NCBI GenBank assembly: GCA_001465935.1
Contig: LNKV01000020.1
Location: 503,252-567,251, forward strand
From: Clarireedia homoeocarpa
Taxonomy: Eukaryota; Ascomycota; Leotiomycetes; Helotiales; Rutstroemiaceae
Length of the DNA: 64,000 bases
Reading direction: 5' to 3'
Below are positions 1 to 12,082 of the stretch, piece after piece; position 1 is the stretch's first letter, and each line of letters starts with the position of its first letter. The notes below the pieces were generated by a model. It was not told the DNA's origin, did no database searches, and saw only the letters and a list, made by a program, of their open reading frames with translations. A program made the position numbers and the translations under genes.

Positions 1-1070
1 TGATAAATGTTTTGTGATTGAACACATCCATTCCTTCATCTCGTTTATTCTCCTTGTAAGACAGAGTTTTACTTACTTACTAACTATCCATTATATATTA
101 TATATATATATCATAATAAGATTCACACCGGGAAAGTACAGTACAGCGGAATTACTTGGTTGCTTGGCTACTACTTACTTTATATAACAGAGTAGAGTAG
201 AGTAGAGTAGAGTAAGTAACTTGGAAGAGAGTAAAGTAAATTCAATAACTATCCACTCACTGTATGTATATATATAATATAATCTTATCTTACTTACTAT
301 ATTATATACTACATGCATGCTAGTTTAGTTTAGTTAGTTAGTTGACTTGGTTTGTTGTTTATTTATTATTTAATAATTATAGTTAGTTCTTGATATTTAT
401 TTATTTATTTATTTTATTTATTTTGATTGAGTTAATTAAATTAGGTTGAACTCTTCCTGTAGTGGAACGAACTTGTATAAATACATAGATAGCTAGCTGT
501 AGATTAGTTGTAAGTTATGCTGTTTGTGCTGTGTGTTTGTGTGTGTGTGTGTGTGTGTGTATGTATACTAAGATGGGGATTGGAGAGAGGGTGTATGTAT
601 GTATGTATGTATATATGTATTGTCTGCACTAGTGTGATGGGCGGGATGTATAGCTGGATTCGATTGGATTGCATAGGACTGACTGGCTTTGGGAAAGAGA
701 GCTGTGCTGGGAGGAAGGAAGATTGTGTGTGTGTGTGTTTTGGAGGAAAAAAAGGGAAGGAAGGAGGGGAGATGGGGATAACTTAGCTTCCTCTTCTTGA
801 ATTCAATCTTTGTCTCTTTTCGATTTCTGCTTCTGTTTTTCTTCTCCTGGCTTCTCGTCTCTGTTTGTCCCCAACTCATACCCTCTTTTTTTTCACACCG
901 GCCTTTCTCCTTTTTTCGTTTGCAAGAGCTCACTGCTTGGTTGCTTGCTTTGGACGGGCGGAGGTTTATCTTGACCAAGGAGAGAGAGTATAGCTGAATT
1001 AATCAATTAATTGCTTCGAGCATTCTCTGCATCAATCGACTTGTGATACTTTCAACTCGATTTCTCAAAA
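1..1070. repeat. Microsatellite-rich, gene-free upstream region
   Basis: No coding gene is supported here. The sequence is AT-rich and packed with short tandem repeats: a pentanucleotide AGAGT run at about 188-216, a (GT)n run at about 531-564, a GTAT run at about 591-620, a second short GT run near 724-738, and TTTA/TTAG tracts around 320-440. Translations of the GT and GTAT runs give low-complexity Cys/Val peptides that are not credible genes. Part of 800-1070 is pyrimidine-rich and probably forms the promoter and leader of the gene starting at 1071. Confidence 0.7.
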
Positions 1071-1551
1071 ATGAAGCATCTCGTCCTCCTCGTCCTCGCT
1101 CTCACCACAACCACAGCCGCCATCCCGACCTCTCCCCTTCCTCCTATCCTCACCGACTCCGTCACAGCCCTCATCAATCTCAGCCAACTCAACGCCCCGC
1201 CCCCAGCGGAGCTACAGACGACCAACCCGTCTGGGAAATGCGCGGCGATAAATAATGGGGAAGCGGTTTGCTGTGCGCAGCAGCTGGAGGGCCAGCAGCC
1301 GGTTGTGAAGGGTGCTGCGGGGCTGCTGTATGAGGGGGAGTTGAATCAGAATTCGGTTAATGGGATTGCTTGTGAGTAATATGTTTTATTTTATTTTATT
1401 TTGTTTTTTTTTGGAGGGAGCGAGTCGAAAGGGGGGAGAACGGAAAAGGGAGAGAAGGCTGATGATTTATGGATATATAGGTGTGAGAGAAACGGAGGGT
1501 TTTACATGTCCGCGGGATCATTATGAGCTTTGCTGTCGGGTTACCGCACTG
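1071..1551 (+). CDS. Hydrophobin-like small secreted cysteine-rich protein (3' end unresolved)
   Basis: Exon 1 is 1071-1371 and exon 2 is 1481-1551. The intron between them (1372-1480) has a GTGAGT donor, a CTGAT branch-like site and a TATAG acceptor. The start gives a signal peptide (MKHLVLLVLALTTTTAA). The spliced product has cysteines spaced C-x9-CC-x32-C-x8-C-x7-CC, the order of the first seven cysteines of class I hydrophobins, which coat aerial hyphae and spores with amphipathic films. A second GTGAGT donor follows at 1552, so the eighth cysteine must lie in a later exon. An acceptor ending at 1666 would give a short exon (1667-1690) ending in Cys-stop, but its context is poor. An acceptor at 1604 gives a less hydrophobin-like tail. 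Spacing before the CC pairs is slightly long for the family. It could instead be a different cysteine-rich secreted protein or a damaged hydrophobin. Confidence 0.5.
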
Positions 1552-1699
1552 GTGAGTTTTGTTTTTCTATTACTTTCTTCTCCAGCTGCAATCTCCCCCG
1601 ATAGCTTAGCTTCTCGTCTATATATTTATATAAGAAGCAAGCACTGGGGATTAATTGGTGTGTGAGATGCAAGGACGTGGAGAGTGTTGATGGAGTGGA

Positions 1700-2919
1700 T
1701 TGAAAAAGGCTGATGATGGGTGAATTATATATAGATGGATGTCCCTGCAATCAATCTCGCAATGTGGTGTCAAGGTACTTAGGGAGTCTGACGACGAAGT
1801 TTTGGAACGTCAAGTTTTGACTACAAGTATACGACTGAAGAACACAAGAGCAAACTTTCCGATTAGTTGGACTGTAGCTGGGGTGAGGTGCTGCATTGGA
1901 ACGAACGTTCGAGATACATACGATATGACAATAGCGAGGATTCTTCCAATCATGTTACCGGACCACCTGGAATGAAATTTGGAAAGCAGAAGAGTTTGAG
2001 GAAAAGGAGATTTGACTAAGTTAACTCAGGGATGATTCGGATGGATGCTTTTGACCACATGGAAAAATTTTATTCACACTTGCTTGATGATGTTGCTTGT
2101 GGAGGAGGAGTGCTTTAATTAAACACTGTAGATATTATTTTTGAAATGAACTTAAGTGTTCGTTTATTTTATATTGCTAGGAGCCATTTCCGAGAATGCA
2201 TTCATTTCATCGCGATGGTCTTGTGAATAAATATCTCCACAGATATTGAATTTGCATGCGTGAAGAAGAAAGTTATGGCACGGCAAATTACTGTAGTTGA
2301 ATGAGACGGGACGGGACGGGACGGGATGCGACGCTCGTGCAGCACAGCATATGGCGCGGAGATCTGAGCTTTGCTTTTAGACGAGCCTATGGTATCGGAA
2401 ATGCAAATGGCAGTACGTACAGTAAGTGCTCACTCTTATGGCGGCCGATCGCCAAGAGAACGAAAGCTATAGGGGCCATGTTGCGAGCCAGAATCCAGTG
2501 TTAAAGTAAGTAAGCTTGGTTGGTTGGTAGTCAAGTAGCCAACACGACATGTTCCTCGACATGGTTTGCTTGTGGTGAGGAGAGTGCAATCTTCAATATC
2601 GACAAGCTACTGTAGTAGAGAGAGACGCCCAGACCAGAGGACGGCGGCGGTCCAATTATAAAGTAAGTGTATTCACTGATTTTAGTAAAGAGAGTCCGAA
2701 GCTGCAAAGACAAGACACATCAGGGAAAGATGAACAAAGTTTGCAAGATCATAACGAAGAATGTATTGACTAAGATATCCCACGCCCACTAGCAAGAAAG
2801 AACAAAACACCCCAACTCCTTGGCTAAATCCAGACGAGCCAATCAATGCCCAGGTCATAATTCGTCATAAAGCTTCAACAAAGTTGAAGATAACCAAATA
2901 ACGCAACGTTAGAAAGCAA
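1700..2919. other. Intergenic, no gene supported
   Basis: Only short open frames without family features occur here. A pentanucleotide run (GACGG/GGGAC) lies at about 2303-2328. The last 150 bases are presumably the 3' UTR of the minus-strand gene ending at 2920. Confidence 0.6.
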
Positions 2920-5900
2920 TCACTTCCTTCCTCTAGCCAACAGCTTATCACCCAACTCTGCAACAGCATCTCCCCAAGATACACTACTTCCCTGTCCTTT
3001 CTCTTCCGCATGAGTTCCCAACCTGGTCAGCAGGAACTCTCTCATCTTCGGTTCATTGAACCTTTCCCCATATACCACTTTCGCGGCGGGATCAATCTCA
3101 ATCACGAATGGATCTTCACTACTCTGGCACGTGAGATTAAGGGAAATCTCGACCTTGGTAGTAAGGGGTGCAATTAGCAACATTGATTTGACCAGGATTG
3201 AAGTATCTGAGGTTTTAGTCGTTTCCGTGGGACAGACAATATTCAAAAGTCGTAAGTCGTTGACCACCCTGGAAGCTTTGTTCCAAGCACTGCTAACAGC
3301 ATTTAGAAGAGATCTGATATCAGTTTGTGATTGAGGATAGCCTCGAATATGGTCGCGGATGCACTGAAGGAAGAATTCCTTTTCTGGAGTGAGAGGGAGA
3401 GGATTGTTCTCCCGATTCGCTGCGATGTACCAGAGATCGATTCGTGTATTGACTGGCTTCGATGTGGTAGTTGATACATTTGGCTTGAATGACGACGCGT
3501 CGAACACAAGCTCAATCTCCTTGCGATAAGTCATTGAGGTTGTAGTGCCAGAAACTCCGGTAATAGTCCAACCATGCTTCTTTTCGATGGCATCGACCTT
3601 AGCTAGATAGAAATTAGTATTTGTAGCATATATATTATCTTTAGAAGAGCACCTACCTTTTAGGGCACTGATCTCATTGGACGTCCATCCGCGACATTCC
3701 TGTCGGACCTTCTCAGCCTCTCGTATTTCCTCTAAGCAGGTTTGCTTCCTTGCAGTCCCTCTTTCAAGTTCCGATTCTTTGGCTTGCAGTTGCTTTTGTA
3801 GTTCAGCTACCATTCGTTTCTTGGCCTCAAGGTCCGCTTCAACCGATATCAATTGCTGGCGAGCATCGCTGAGCTCTTCTGGATCACAACTTGCAATATC
3901 TTCCGCAGCGGCTTTCAAACCGACCTCCTCCCGTTGAAGCTTCTCGGCTTGGTTTATCAATTGAGGAAGAACTGAGTCCAGGAGTGTCTGTTGTTGAATA
4001 AGCACTTCTTCGTCGTTAATCATGCCCTCGGCACTTCTGATCAGCCCGTCTTTCAGCGTCTCGAGCAGAGTCGACCTCCATTGGTACCACATGCCCTTGC
4101 TCAACAACCTTGAATGTGTTTTGACATTCTTCAATTGATTATCCATCACGGCCTTGATATCAGGTGGCGCAGAGATGTACTCGCGAAACAGCGGCGGGTT
4201 CTCTTCAAAAGTTTCTGTTTCAATCTCCCGAACGGTTTTCCGACCTTCTGAGATGTAGCTTTTGAGCTCGTGGCATGCCTGGAATGATTAGTAAATCAAT
4301 TAACAGTCAGCGAAGAATGGTTCGAGCTTACATGTTGAAACAATTCGAGCATTGGGATAGTTGCAGCTCCTGTAGCCACACAGTCTTCCAGCGAAGGCTT
4401 GCCTTGATCGGAAACGCGGTTTCTCTGTTGTCCATCGCTTGCACGTTTAGGAGCGATTGTATGTCTCCTCTTGGTTGTTGTCAACTCCATAAAACGAATG
4501 CTTGTCATGTTGAGGAAGTCCTGGAGTTGAATCCGGTCATCCTCCAAGTTCTCTTCAACTAATTCCGGTTCCATAATCGGCGTTGTCTCTTTGAATGGTA
4601 TGACCACTGGCTCTGTGGAGCCCGCCTCAATATCCTTGAATCGTCCTTGGTCCCGAGGAGTGGTTACTTTGTTCCTGTCAGGAGAAGAGCCCATGGTCGG
4701 AGTGGTGGTAGCGGTAATAGCTTCATCTACACTCTTCCTACCCGAGCGGGTCAATCGCCCGGTTGTTGTTTGTTCTTTCGATGGTGGGCCTTGCAGTCTA
4801 ACGTTCTTCACCGGACTACCTTGATGGTTCTTAAGCCTTTTCATGCCACCGTCGTCCTCATCGGAGTCATCTTCATCCAACTCAGCAGGTCTTTTACCCA
4901 ACAACCCAACCGCTGCACCAACATGTAAACTCTTGCGGGCCTTCATTGGCTTCTTCTTCGGAGTAAGGCTACTGATCATTTCCTTGAGATTGAGAGTCGC
5001 ATCTCTCTCTTCTCCCTGATTTGCCTCACGTTCCAAGATTTTCCGCCCATTCTCACGATCTTCCTCCTGTGCTCGTTCTTTGTCGATCTCATCTTCCATA
5101 GCACGAGGATCCTCAAATCTAACTCCACGAGCCAAGTCTTCTGGCTGACTTGGAGTAAATGAACGTGCTTGTTCTCCAATTGAGACGCGCCTATCCAACA
5201 GAGCAGCGACTTTGGGCGAACCAAGGCCTGCTCGGTCGATACCGATGCCGGATGAAAGTCTTCTTTGAGGTGTTAGAACAAAGCTGGGCAATGCGATTCC
5301 GGTGCTGATATTTTGACTGAAGAGTTTATTGGGTGTATTCTTCTTGCCTGCAGATGAGCGGGGGGTGGTTGAGGTTTGTGTCAAGTCTGGTTTGAAAAGT
5401 TTCTTGGGCGATCCAGTTCGTACAACAACATTTTTAGAAGGTGGTGTTTTACTGGGCGTAGTAGGTCGAGGGGGTTGGGGAGTTATTTGCTTCTTCGGGG
5501 TTGTGGGCTTCTTCGAGGGTGTTGAGAGTTTGGAATTAGGGGTGGTAGACTTGAGATCCATGCTTCTGCGCAGACCTTTCCCTTTCAAAGTGGAAAGGCT
5601 TGGACTTTCGGTGTCAGATGCAATTGCTGTGGCGTTGTGGCTTAGTGTAGCTTTTGTTGGGGAATCTGGCTCAGCATCCACTCGGAAGGGAGAGCTGCCC
5701 ATGTCTGTTTCCATTTCCATGATCTTCTTTGCCTGCGCATGATCACCAGGGTTTGATTGTGGAGGCAGAATTCCGCCCAAAGCTGTAGTTATTTCCATAC
5801 CGACGGTGGCATCTATATCACTAGGTGAGCCCATTGGAGAAGGAATTATTCCTCCTACAGCTGCCGTCATGTCCATGGTATCATTCCCAGCGGAAGATTC

Positions 5901-7706
5901 TAGGCTTTGGCGGTTGCGGCGAAGATTACTTCCTGGAGCTACTGACAATCGCTTTTTGCTCCTGGCTGCCGCAAGCTGTGGTAACACCCCCCCAATAGCT
6001 GCCGTAAACTCCATGCTCATATCTTCATTTTCGGACAAATCTTCTTCTACAGGCTGAATCCCACCAACAGCAGTTGTCAGGTCCATTGTTTCGTCACCCA
6101 TCGAAGAATCCTCCCCAGACGACTTCCGACGAGTACTACGACGGCGACCATTAGGCATAGATTTTCGTCGCCCTTGACTGCTCTGTGTTTGATTTGCGAT
6201 TATCCCACCAAATGCACGAGTGACGTCCATAGAAAGTTCGTCCTCCTCACGTTGCTGGCTCGGTAAAATCCCACCAACTGCTTGAGTCATGTCCATATCA
6301 ATTGTCATCTCTTCCCCTTGATCTTCTTCGGATTGCGCATCCGTAGCTATTTCAGGAAGCACTGGGTACAAGTTCTCTTGGTCTTGTTGGGCTTCTTGAG
6401 CAGGCTTTTTGGCCCAGGGGGCGAAAGAAGCAATGACTTCACCGTCCTCACTCATTTTCGTATCTCCGTTTTCATCGAAATCTTTATTCCTTGTCCCGGC
6501 TTGTCTTGCAGCTTGTCTTAAGGATTCTTCAAGCCTGGTGTTGGAGTCACTGCCAGGGGAAGACTGGACTGATGCCAAGGACATACTGGTCGTTTCTGCA
6601 CCATCGATACTCATATTCGTACCATCGTCATCGTCAGAATCGCTATTTGATCCAAAACCATCTTCAATAACCTCATCGCCCTCACCTACCGAACTGACAC
6701 TTAAAGGACTTGATGAGAAGGCATCGTCGTCGGGATTATTGAAGTTCATAGGTGGTATTCCAGAACTCCTTCGGTGTTTCTTCTGATGGAGATCCCGTTG
6801 ATGCTCTGGTGATGTTGCCGTGGTATCTTCTTCCACTTGCTCGGGTGGTGTTGATGGAGGCTCTGAGGGATCAGAGCTAGGTGGTCCCGCTTTTTGCTGA
6901 TGCGGGGTCCCGACCGAACCGTCAGTGACATTTGACGCACGACGAGTTGAATTGGTAGAGTTTGAGGACACCGTTGAATCCTGATACTCGACTACAACAT
7001 CCCATGTATGAAGAGTTGCTTCAGGAGCAAATGATACCCGCCTATTAGCGAGAGACTTCCGACGAGCATCTCTACGCGCATCGACCTCCTTCTGCATAGC
7101 AGCCCTTTCTTTCTCTTCCCTCTCTCTCGCAGCAGCCTGTTGTTCCTCCTCAGTCTTCAAAGACACACGGCTCTCACCATTTGATGGGGTCATATCGATA
7201 TGAAATGGATTGTGAAGCGTTTCAGCTCCTGAAATCTTCGGGCCGGTGTTGATGCTGAAGTCTATCAGTAAATCCGACTGTGGGCCTGGAGGCGTTGGAG
7301 TCTTTGAATTTTTGGGACTCGATCTTTTGTTGGGGTTATGCGCAGGAATCTCTCGGAGCGGGGGCATCGTAGGTTTAAGAATCGATCTTGGCGCAGGTTG
7401 AGGAATTGCGGCCAGCGACTACACGTCATCTAATTAGTTCTTGTCTGCTTAATCAAGCAGTTTCCTAACCTTGCGCCGATTTCCAGCTGTGTCCTTGAGC
7501 GCATCTAAACCACCAGGTCCAATACTCTTGCTTCGTGATTTCTTCGCTGGCTTGTCTGTTGTGGCTCTTTTGCCCGTGAGAGCACCAAGTTCGGCAGTCA
7601 TATTTTCTTGATCTGGTATTTCGGCCAATGATTTGCGTGATTTTGGGCGACGAGTAGCTGGAAGGGTTACTTCTTCCAACGGCGACATTGCGAATAATGC
7701 CGGCAC
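2920..7706 (-). CDS. SPC105: Kinetochore scaffold Spc105/Spc7/KNL1
   Basis: This is the outer-kinetochore KNL1 subunit of the KMN network. It recruits PP1 and the Bub1/Bub3 checkpoint proteins and binds the Mis12 complex. Exons on the minus strand are 7706-7470, 7418-4332, 4278-3657 and 3602-2920, giving 1542 residues; all junctions keep frame. Visible motifs are a SILK motif at residues 91-94 and an RVSF motif at about 206-209 (both PP1 docking). Six MELT-type repeats (MDMT, MDVT, MDLT, MEFT, MDMT, MEIT), each followed by a xAxGGI block, lie at about 450-625. They are followed by a Ser/Thr/Pro-rich basic linker, then a Glu/Lys/Gln-rich coiled coil and a C-terminal RWD-type region (KKHGWTITGV...LVFD). 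The protein is long, as usual for filamentous fungi. The last intron (3603-3656) is 54 nt and stop-free. The start is the first ATG of a well-formed exon; a nearby alternative would change little. Confidence 0.95.
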
Positions 7707-8029
7707 TATTGTGTATAAAGTTTCACAACTTTCCTATCAGTTAGTCGTAGAAACTGCGGAATTTCATGAATTATTTTCTTGGTGTTGCTATGCTGAAATC
7801 CATGTAAACAAAACAGTCGCGTCCTCGTCAAATTCGGTTTAACCTCGGAATACCAATCAAGTCAGGTGCATTTCTCTCACATGATATCTACGGCATCGTG
7901 AATGCTCGCTTAACCATTCCCTAGCGCACACATTTTCAACCCATCGAAAATCTAAAATTCATATAGAACTTACATCGACCAAACCTATCGACGACCACGA
8001 ATTTGCGACCTTCGACAACCTCCGCAAAC
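7707..8029. promoter_or_regulatory. Divergent promoter between Spc105 and uS17 genes
   Basis: These 323 bases separate two head-to-head genes, one cell-cycle and one ribosomal. No gene lies inside. Pyrimidine-rich and CGACC/CGACAACC stretches just before 8030 resemble ribosomal-protein gene leaders. I did not identify specific factor sites. Confidence 0.5.
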
Positions 8030-8787
8030 ATGGCCACCGAACTTACTGTACAATCGGAGCGCGCTTTCCAAAAGCAGCCTCACATCTTCCTCAACTCTAA
8101 GACAAAGACCAAGTCCAGCAGAGTTGGAAAGGGTGGCCGAAGATGGTATAAGGACGTCGGATTGGGATTCAGAACCCCAAAGACCGCCATTGAGGGAAGC
8201 TACATCGGTACGTGAAGTCTGCGATGATTGGATTTTCTTCAAGGGTAGATGACGGATTATTTCAAATTGGACGGTGGATCGATTCAATCACGGGCGACAA
8301 CAATAGACAAAATCTACTACAGAGGCTTTCAGAAGTGTAAATACGGGGCACAATGCTAACAAGAAATTTCTATAGACAAGAAGTGCCCATTCACTGGCCT
8401 CGTCTCCATCCGTGGTCGTATCCTAACAGGAACCGTTGTTTCCACCAAGATGCACCGTACCCTCATCATCCGCCGAGAATACCTCCACTTCATTCCTAAA
8501 TACGCCAGATACGAGAAGAGACACAAGAACCTTGCTGCGCACGTCTCCCCAGCTTTCCGTGTCGAGGATGGTGATCAAGTTACCGTTGGGCAATGCAGAC
8601 CATTGAGCAAGACTGTATGTACACCATGATGCGCGAAGAAGATGCGCGCCAGCAGATGAGCTCTAGGGTGCTCAATCTGTTTACAATTTGTGCAGGTAGC
8701 TAACTTATCTGTATCTAGGTCCGTTTCAATGTTCTCCGTGTCCTCCCAAGAACTGGCAAGGCTGTAAAGCAGTTCAACAAATTTTAA
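8030..8787 (+). CDS. RPS11: 40S ribosomal protein S11 (uS17)
   Basis: This is a cytosolic small-subunit protein that binds 18S rRNA. Exons are 8030-8207, 8376-8614 and 8719-8787, giving 161 residues, the expected length. Introns of 168 and 104 nt have GTACGT and GTATGT donors and CTATAG and ATCTAG acceptors, and frame is kept across both. The family is recognised from the N-terminal half (SERAFQKQPHIF, KTKTKSSR, RWYKDVGLGF), the OB-fold core (CPFTGLVSIRGRILTGTV) and the C-terminal VRFNVLRVLP. The start is the ATG beginning MATELTVQ; an upstream in-frame ATG would add nine unrelated residues. The gene is divergent from Spc105. Confidence 0.97.
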
Positions 8788-9363
8788 AATGGGTTCTTTG
8801 TCGTACGATTCGGGTGCATCTGGTTTGGGACGCTACTCAGGGAGGGTTGTGATCATATGAATACCGGGAAGGTAGCATGAGATTCATGTGGATTAGCTAC
8901 GAAAAATAAATCAATGCAACAACTGGCCAGCTACCCGACACAAATGTTTCATGCCGCTCTAAGACGGAGCGATCGGTGATATAGTACAGCCCCTGATGAA
9001 TGCATACGAGCCGTGACCTTTAGAGACAATCGTTCCGAGAGACAAAATAATAATTTCCGTTGCTCCGACCGTGGAATAGTACACAGACATCGAATTCTTA
9101 CTATCTAATCTAACGAATGCAAAGGCGTAGCGGAATAGGCGCAGGCTCCCCACCCCACTTATTGTATAAAAGCACATTAGCCGTGTGAACCAATAAATGT
9201 CTAAATTATTATTATCCCGTCCAGGTTGGACTGACAAAGAATGAAATAAACACAATCAACTTGGCTCCTCGAATTTTTCCTTACCAATCAAGAAATCTCA
9301 CCAACTCATCTACTTTCTTTCAGGAGCCCAACTGCACTTCTCCTACATGTCTGGATCTCCAAT
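8788..9363. other. Intergenic, no gene supported
   Basis: This holds the 3' flank of the uS17 gene and the promoter side of the methyltransferase gene. No coherent coding sequence, repeat or RNA gene is evident. Confidence 0.6.
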
Positions 9364-10540
9364 ATGTACACGATTAATACGAGGACAGCGACATATCGAT
9401 GCTTCAAGGACCAATATTATCGACTACAAAACGACTTTCGCCTACTATTGGACATGAAATCGGATACAGTAGCCAGCCGCATGGTAGCGGACAAGTTCTC
9501 AACATCCAAACCTTGGTATTTCACAACCCTTGGAAATCGGTTAGGATCCGAAGCACGTGAAATGCTGGAGGAATACTGTCACATCCCATCAGCAGAAGTT
9601 GATGATCATGTTTATAAAATGGTATGTCGAATGTCAGTTTAATCTATTGACACCGCCAGCGTGGTTCATCCGTCACAAGTTCTCTCCAGTGTTTCCATAT
9701 TTACTCACTAACGATTCTGTCTAGCGCGACCTCCTATGGTCCCACACTCCTTATCCGTCAATTGGCAATTTCAGGTGAGGAAACCGTGCTTGCGAGTCGT
9801 GCTCGCTCCCGCTGACAAAGCACTTACATAATAACAGTTTTCTGACCCTGCGGCTAATGGATCATCCACTCTATCCCCGCATCGTATCCACTCTGTCGAC
9901 GCCAAGTAGCTCTCCACCTCTTTTACTCGATCTAGGGTGTTGCGTAGCTCAAGAGTATGTGTCTGCAAACCATTGATAGCCCGACCCAACTCACTGATTC
10001 CATAGGCTGCGATCACTGGCGTATCATGCTTCGATACCTACAGCCCAGCTCTACGGCACCGATTATAATCCTTCATTTCTCAAATCATCATATAAGATCT
10101 TCAATGATGCGGATTCAGACTATACGCTGATTCCAGCCAATATTCTCGATCCTAATTTCTTCCAAATCACATTTCGGCATCTAGTGCATAAATTCTCTAT
10201 CATCCACGCAGCACTCTTCATGCATCTATTCACATGGGAGCAGCAGTTACAAGTATGTGAGAACGTCGTGCAATTAATGATAGACCAAGAAGGGGCCTTA
10301 TTCGTGGGATGTATGGTCGGCAAGCGGGGAGGAGGAGAAGCCGAGCAAGGGCGCTGGCTGCATGATGAGAATAGCTGGTTGCGTTTATGGGGGGAAGTGT
10401 GGGAAAGACTGGGCACGACAGGATCGTGGAAGGTGCAGGGTGAACTGAGGGAATTGGGTGATGTGGCCGGTGACGATAGTATATATTACCGCGGGGAGGG
10501 TATAGGGATATTTGAGTTTTCGGTTGAGAGAACGGGATAA
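9364..10540 (+). CDS. Class I SAM-dependent methyltransferase, fungal secondary-metabolism type
   Basis: Exons are 9364-9621, 9725-9774, 9838-9954 and 10006-10540, giving 319 residues with frame kept at every junction. SAM-binding motif I is LLLDLGCCVAQELR at about residue 130, with the D-G-C-C-x-x-Q-E layout of fungal methyltransferases that act on small molecules. It is followed by YGTDYNPSFL (acidic ribose-binding strand) and a C-terminal half of the same family style (IIHAALFMHLFTWEQQ). The N-terminal part (WYFTTLGNRLG, RDLLWSHTPYPSIGNF) also resembles this group. Substrate is unknown. There is no polyketide synthase, NRPS or terpene synthase beside it, so it looks like a stand-alone or orphan tailoring enzyme. 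In-frame stop codons in the unspliced DNA are removed by the introns. Confidence 0.8.
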
Positions 10541-11827
10541 TTCGGCGCGAGCAGTCGAACGTTATGAACTTAATATATGTAGACATGTCCAGTCTACCAT
10601 AAATCTTATAATATTTTTACATCTTATCAAACCAAATTTAGAGTATTTTTCAACTCGGCAATGTGCGCCGGAAACAACTGCAATTGATGCTAAAGAGACA
10701 TTGACCTCTCATATGCGATTTCTGATCTGGATGAATGTGTTTGTTACATCGGCAATGTAGTTGAAAAGTGCATACCGTATGTAGGTGATGCTGATAGCGT
10801 AATCCACGAAGCCAAACGATAATGCACGGCATATTGATTACTCCGTTCTGCGTCCTCTTCGTAGTAGCGAAGCCGACACGGCCCCCAATTTCGTTATTCA
10901 CCGTGTTTGTGTGCCGAGTGCTGACCGCTTGCTTATTCCTCTTCTCTGCAGAGCCGCATACGAATCATGAATGAGAGTAGTTTGCTCGTGAGACTGTCGC
11001 TTCCAGTCCGCCACTTTATGTTGGTCTGACAGCTTTGCTTGCACCGGATATTGCCAGTGTTCGGTATGTTACCATGCGGGAGTTATGTTCATGGCGGGTA
11101 GAATGTGAGATGTGATGAAAATTTGCCAATGGTGCATGAGACTTACATAAGATGTAGTGGGGATGGTGAGATATGAGATGAGATTAGATGAGACGAGGTG
11201 GCCTGAGGAGGCGGGTCTTGTGCAACAGGGTTGCATTCATGCATGTAATTGGGGGGAGGAATCGTATGTCATCATAATATGAGCTTTAAACGGTCCTTTT
11301 GTTTGACAAATTGTGAGTTGTGCGGTAGCCCCTTGTGACTTCTGTAGCTGATCTCAGCTCTGGAAAAATATCGTTTAGGGCTGCGGTGGGAATATTGGTA
11401 TATACATTGTCCTCTCAATTGGACAGGAAAATAAGACGAGCAACAAAAAGTATGAAATACTGTAGAACACGAAATGGTCTTATGTATAGATGATAACATA
11501 CCTTAAGAACGATGCAAGCTGATTACTAGTGACGAGCAGGGCGTCGGATAATTTTTGGCGTCCCAGTAAGGAGCCGGCTAGTTGGTAATGCAACTGCAGG
11601 CTTACTACTTCTGGATAATGAGTTCTGCCAGTATGTAAGTGGAGACCCCTCTCTCACGAGAGAAACACTTTGATGTAATGAATGGATTGCCTGAATACGA
11701 GTTTTACAGAAGCATGTTTGTGAAGGGGCGCATGCTTCAGGTATAAAGGAGAGGGGGTTTTCAGTCACTCGATGTTGTTCAATCCAATCGACGACATACA
11801 CGCCTTTCCAGCTCATAATTCAACACG
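10541..11827. other. Intergenic, no gene supported
   Basis: Only short, uncharacteristic open frames occur. A GATGAGAT-like purine run lies at about 11160-11200. Near 11740 a TATAAA-like box (GGTATAAAGG) sits about 85 bases before the small reading frame at 11828. Confidence 0.55.
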
Positions 11828-12082
11828 ATGCCGGCTCGATCAAGTATATATATCGAACTATATACCCCTGCGGACGAGCAGCCTGAAGCTCTTCGAATGA
11901 CATTGCATGCTGGAGGAGAGCGAAGCGAGAAACAACCGGTCTATCATCCTACAGTGAAGTCTGAGGATGCGAAGGATGGAGTGGTGAAGCATGGTATACC
12001 TGCCAATGAGTCGAAGCAGGGATACAATGCCGCGGGAGATATGAATATGAAACTAGATGCTGGGGGCAGTGCGGTTCATTAG
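11828..12082 (+). CDS. Small hypothetical protein (84 aa)
   Basis: A single-exon frame starting MPARSSIYIELYTP. The product is hydrophilic and charged, with many Lys/Glu/His/Gly residues and no signal peptide, membrane segment or known domain. Support for a real gene is positional only: a TATAAA-like box near 11740, a pyrimidine/CA-rich leader and an ATG in good context (ACACGATGCC). I do not recognise a family. It may be a lineage-specific stress-type small protein or a chance frame. Confidence 0.35.
   Translation: MPARSSIYIELYTPADEQPEALRMTLHAGGERSEKQPVYHPTVKSEDAKDGVVKHGIPANESKQGYNAAGDMNMKLDAGGSAVH

Noticed and set aside
517..786. Plus-strand frame with Cys-Val repeats
   Set aside because: It is only the translation of a (GT)n microsatellite.
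8208..8718. Introns of the uS17 gene as snoRNA hosts
   Set aside because: Looked for C/D boxes; only near-matches to the C box and no convincing paired D box.
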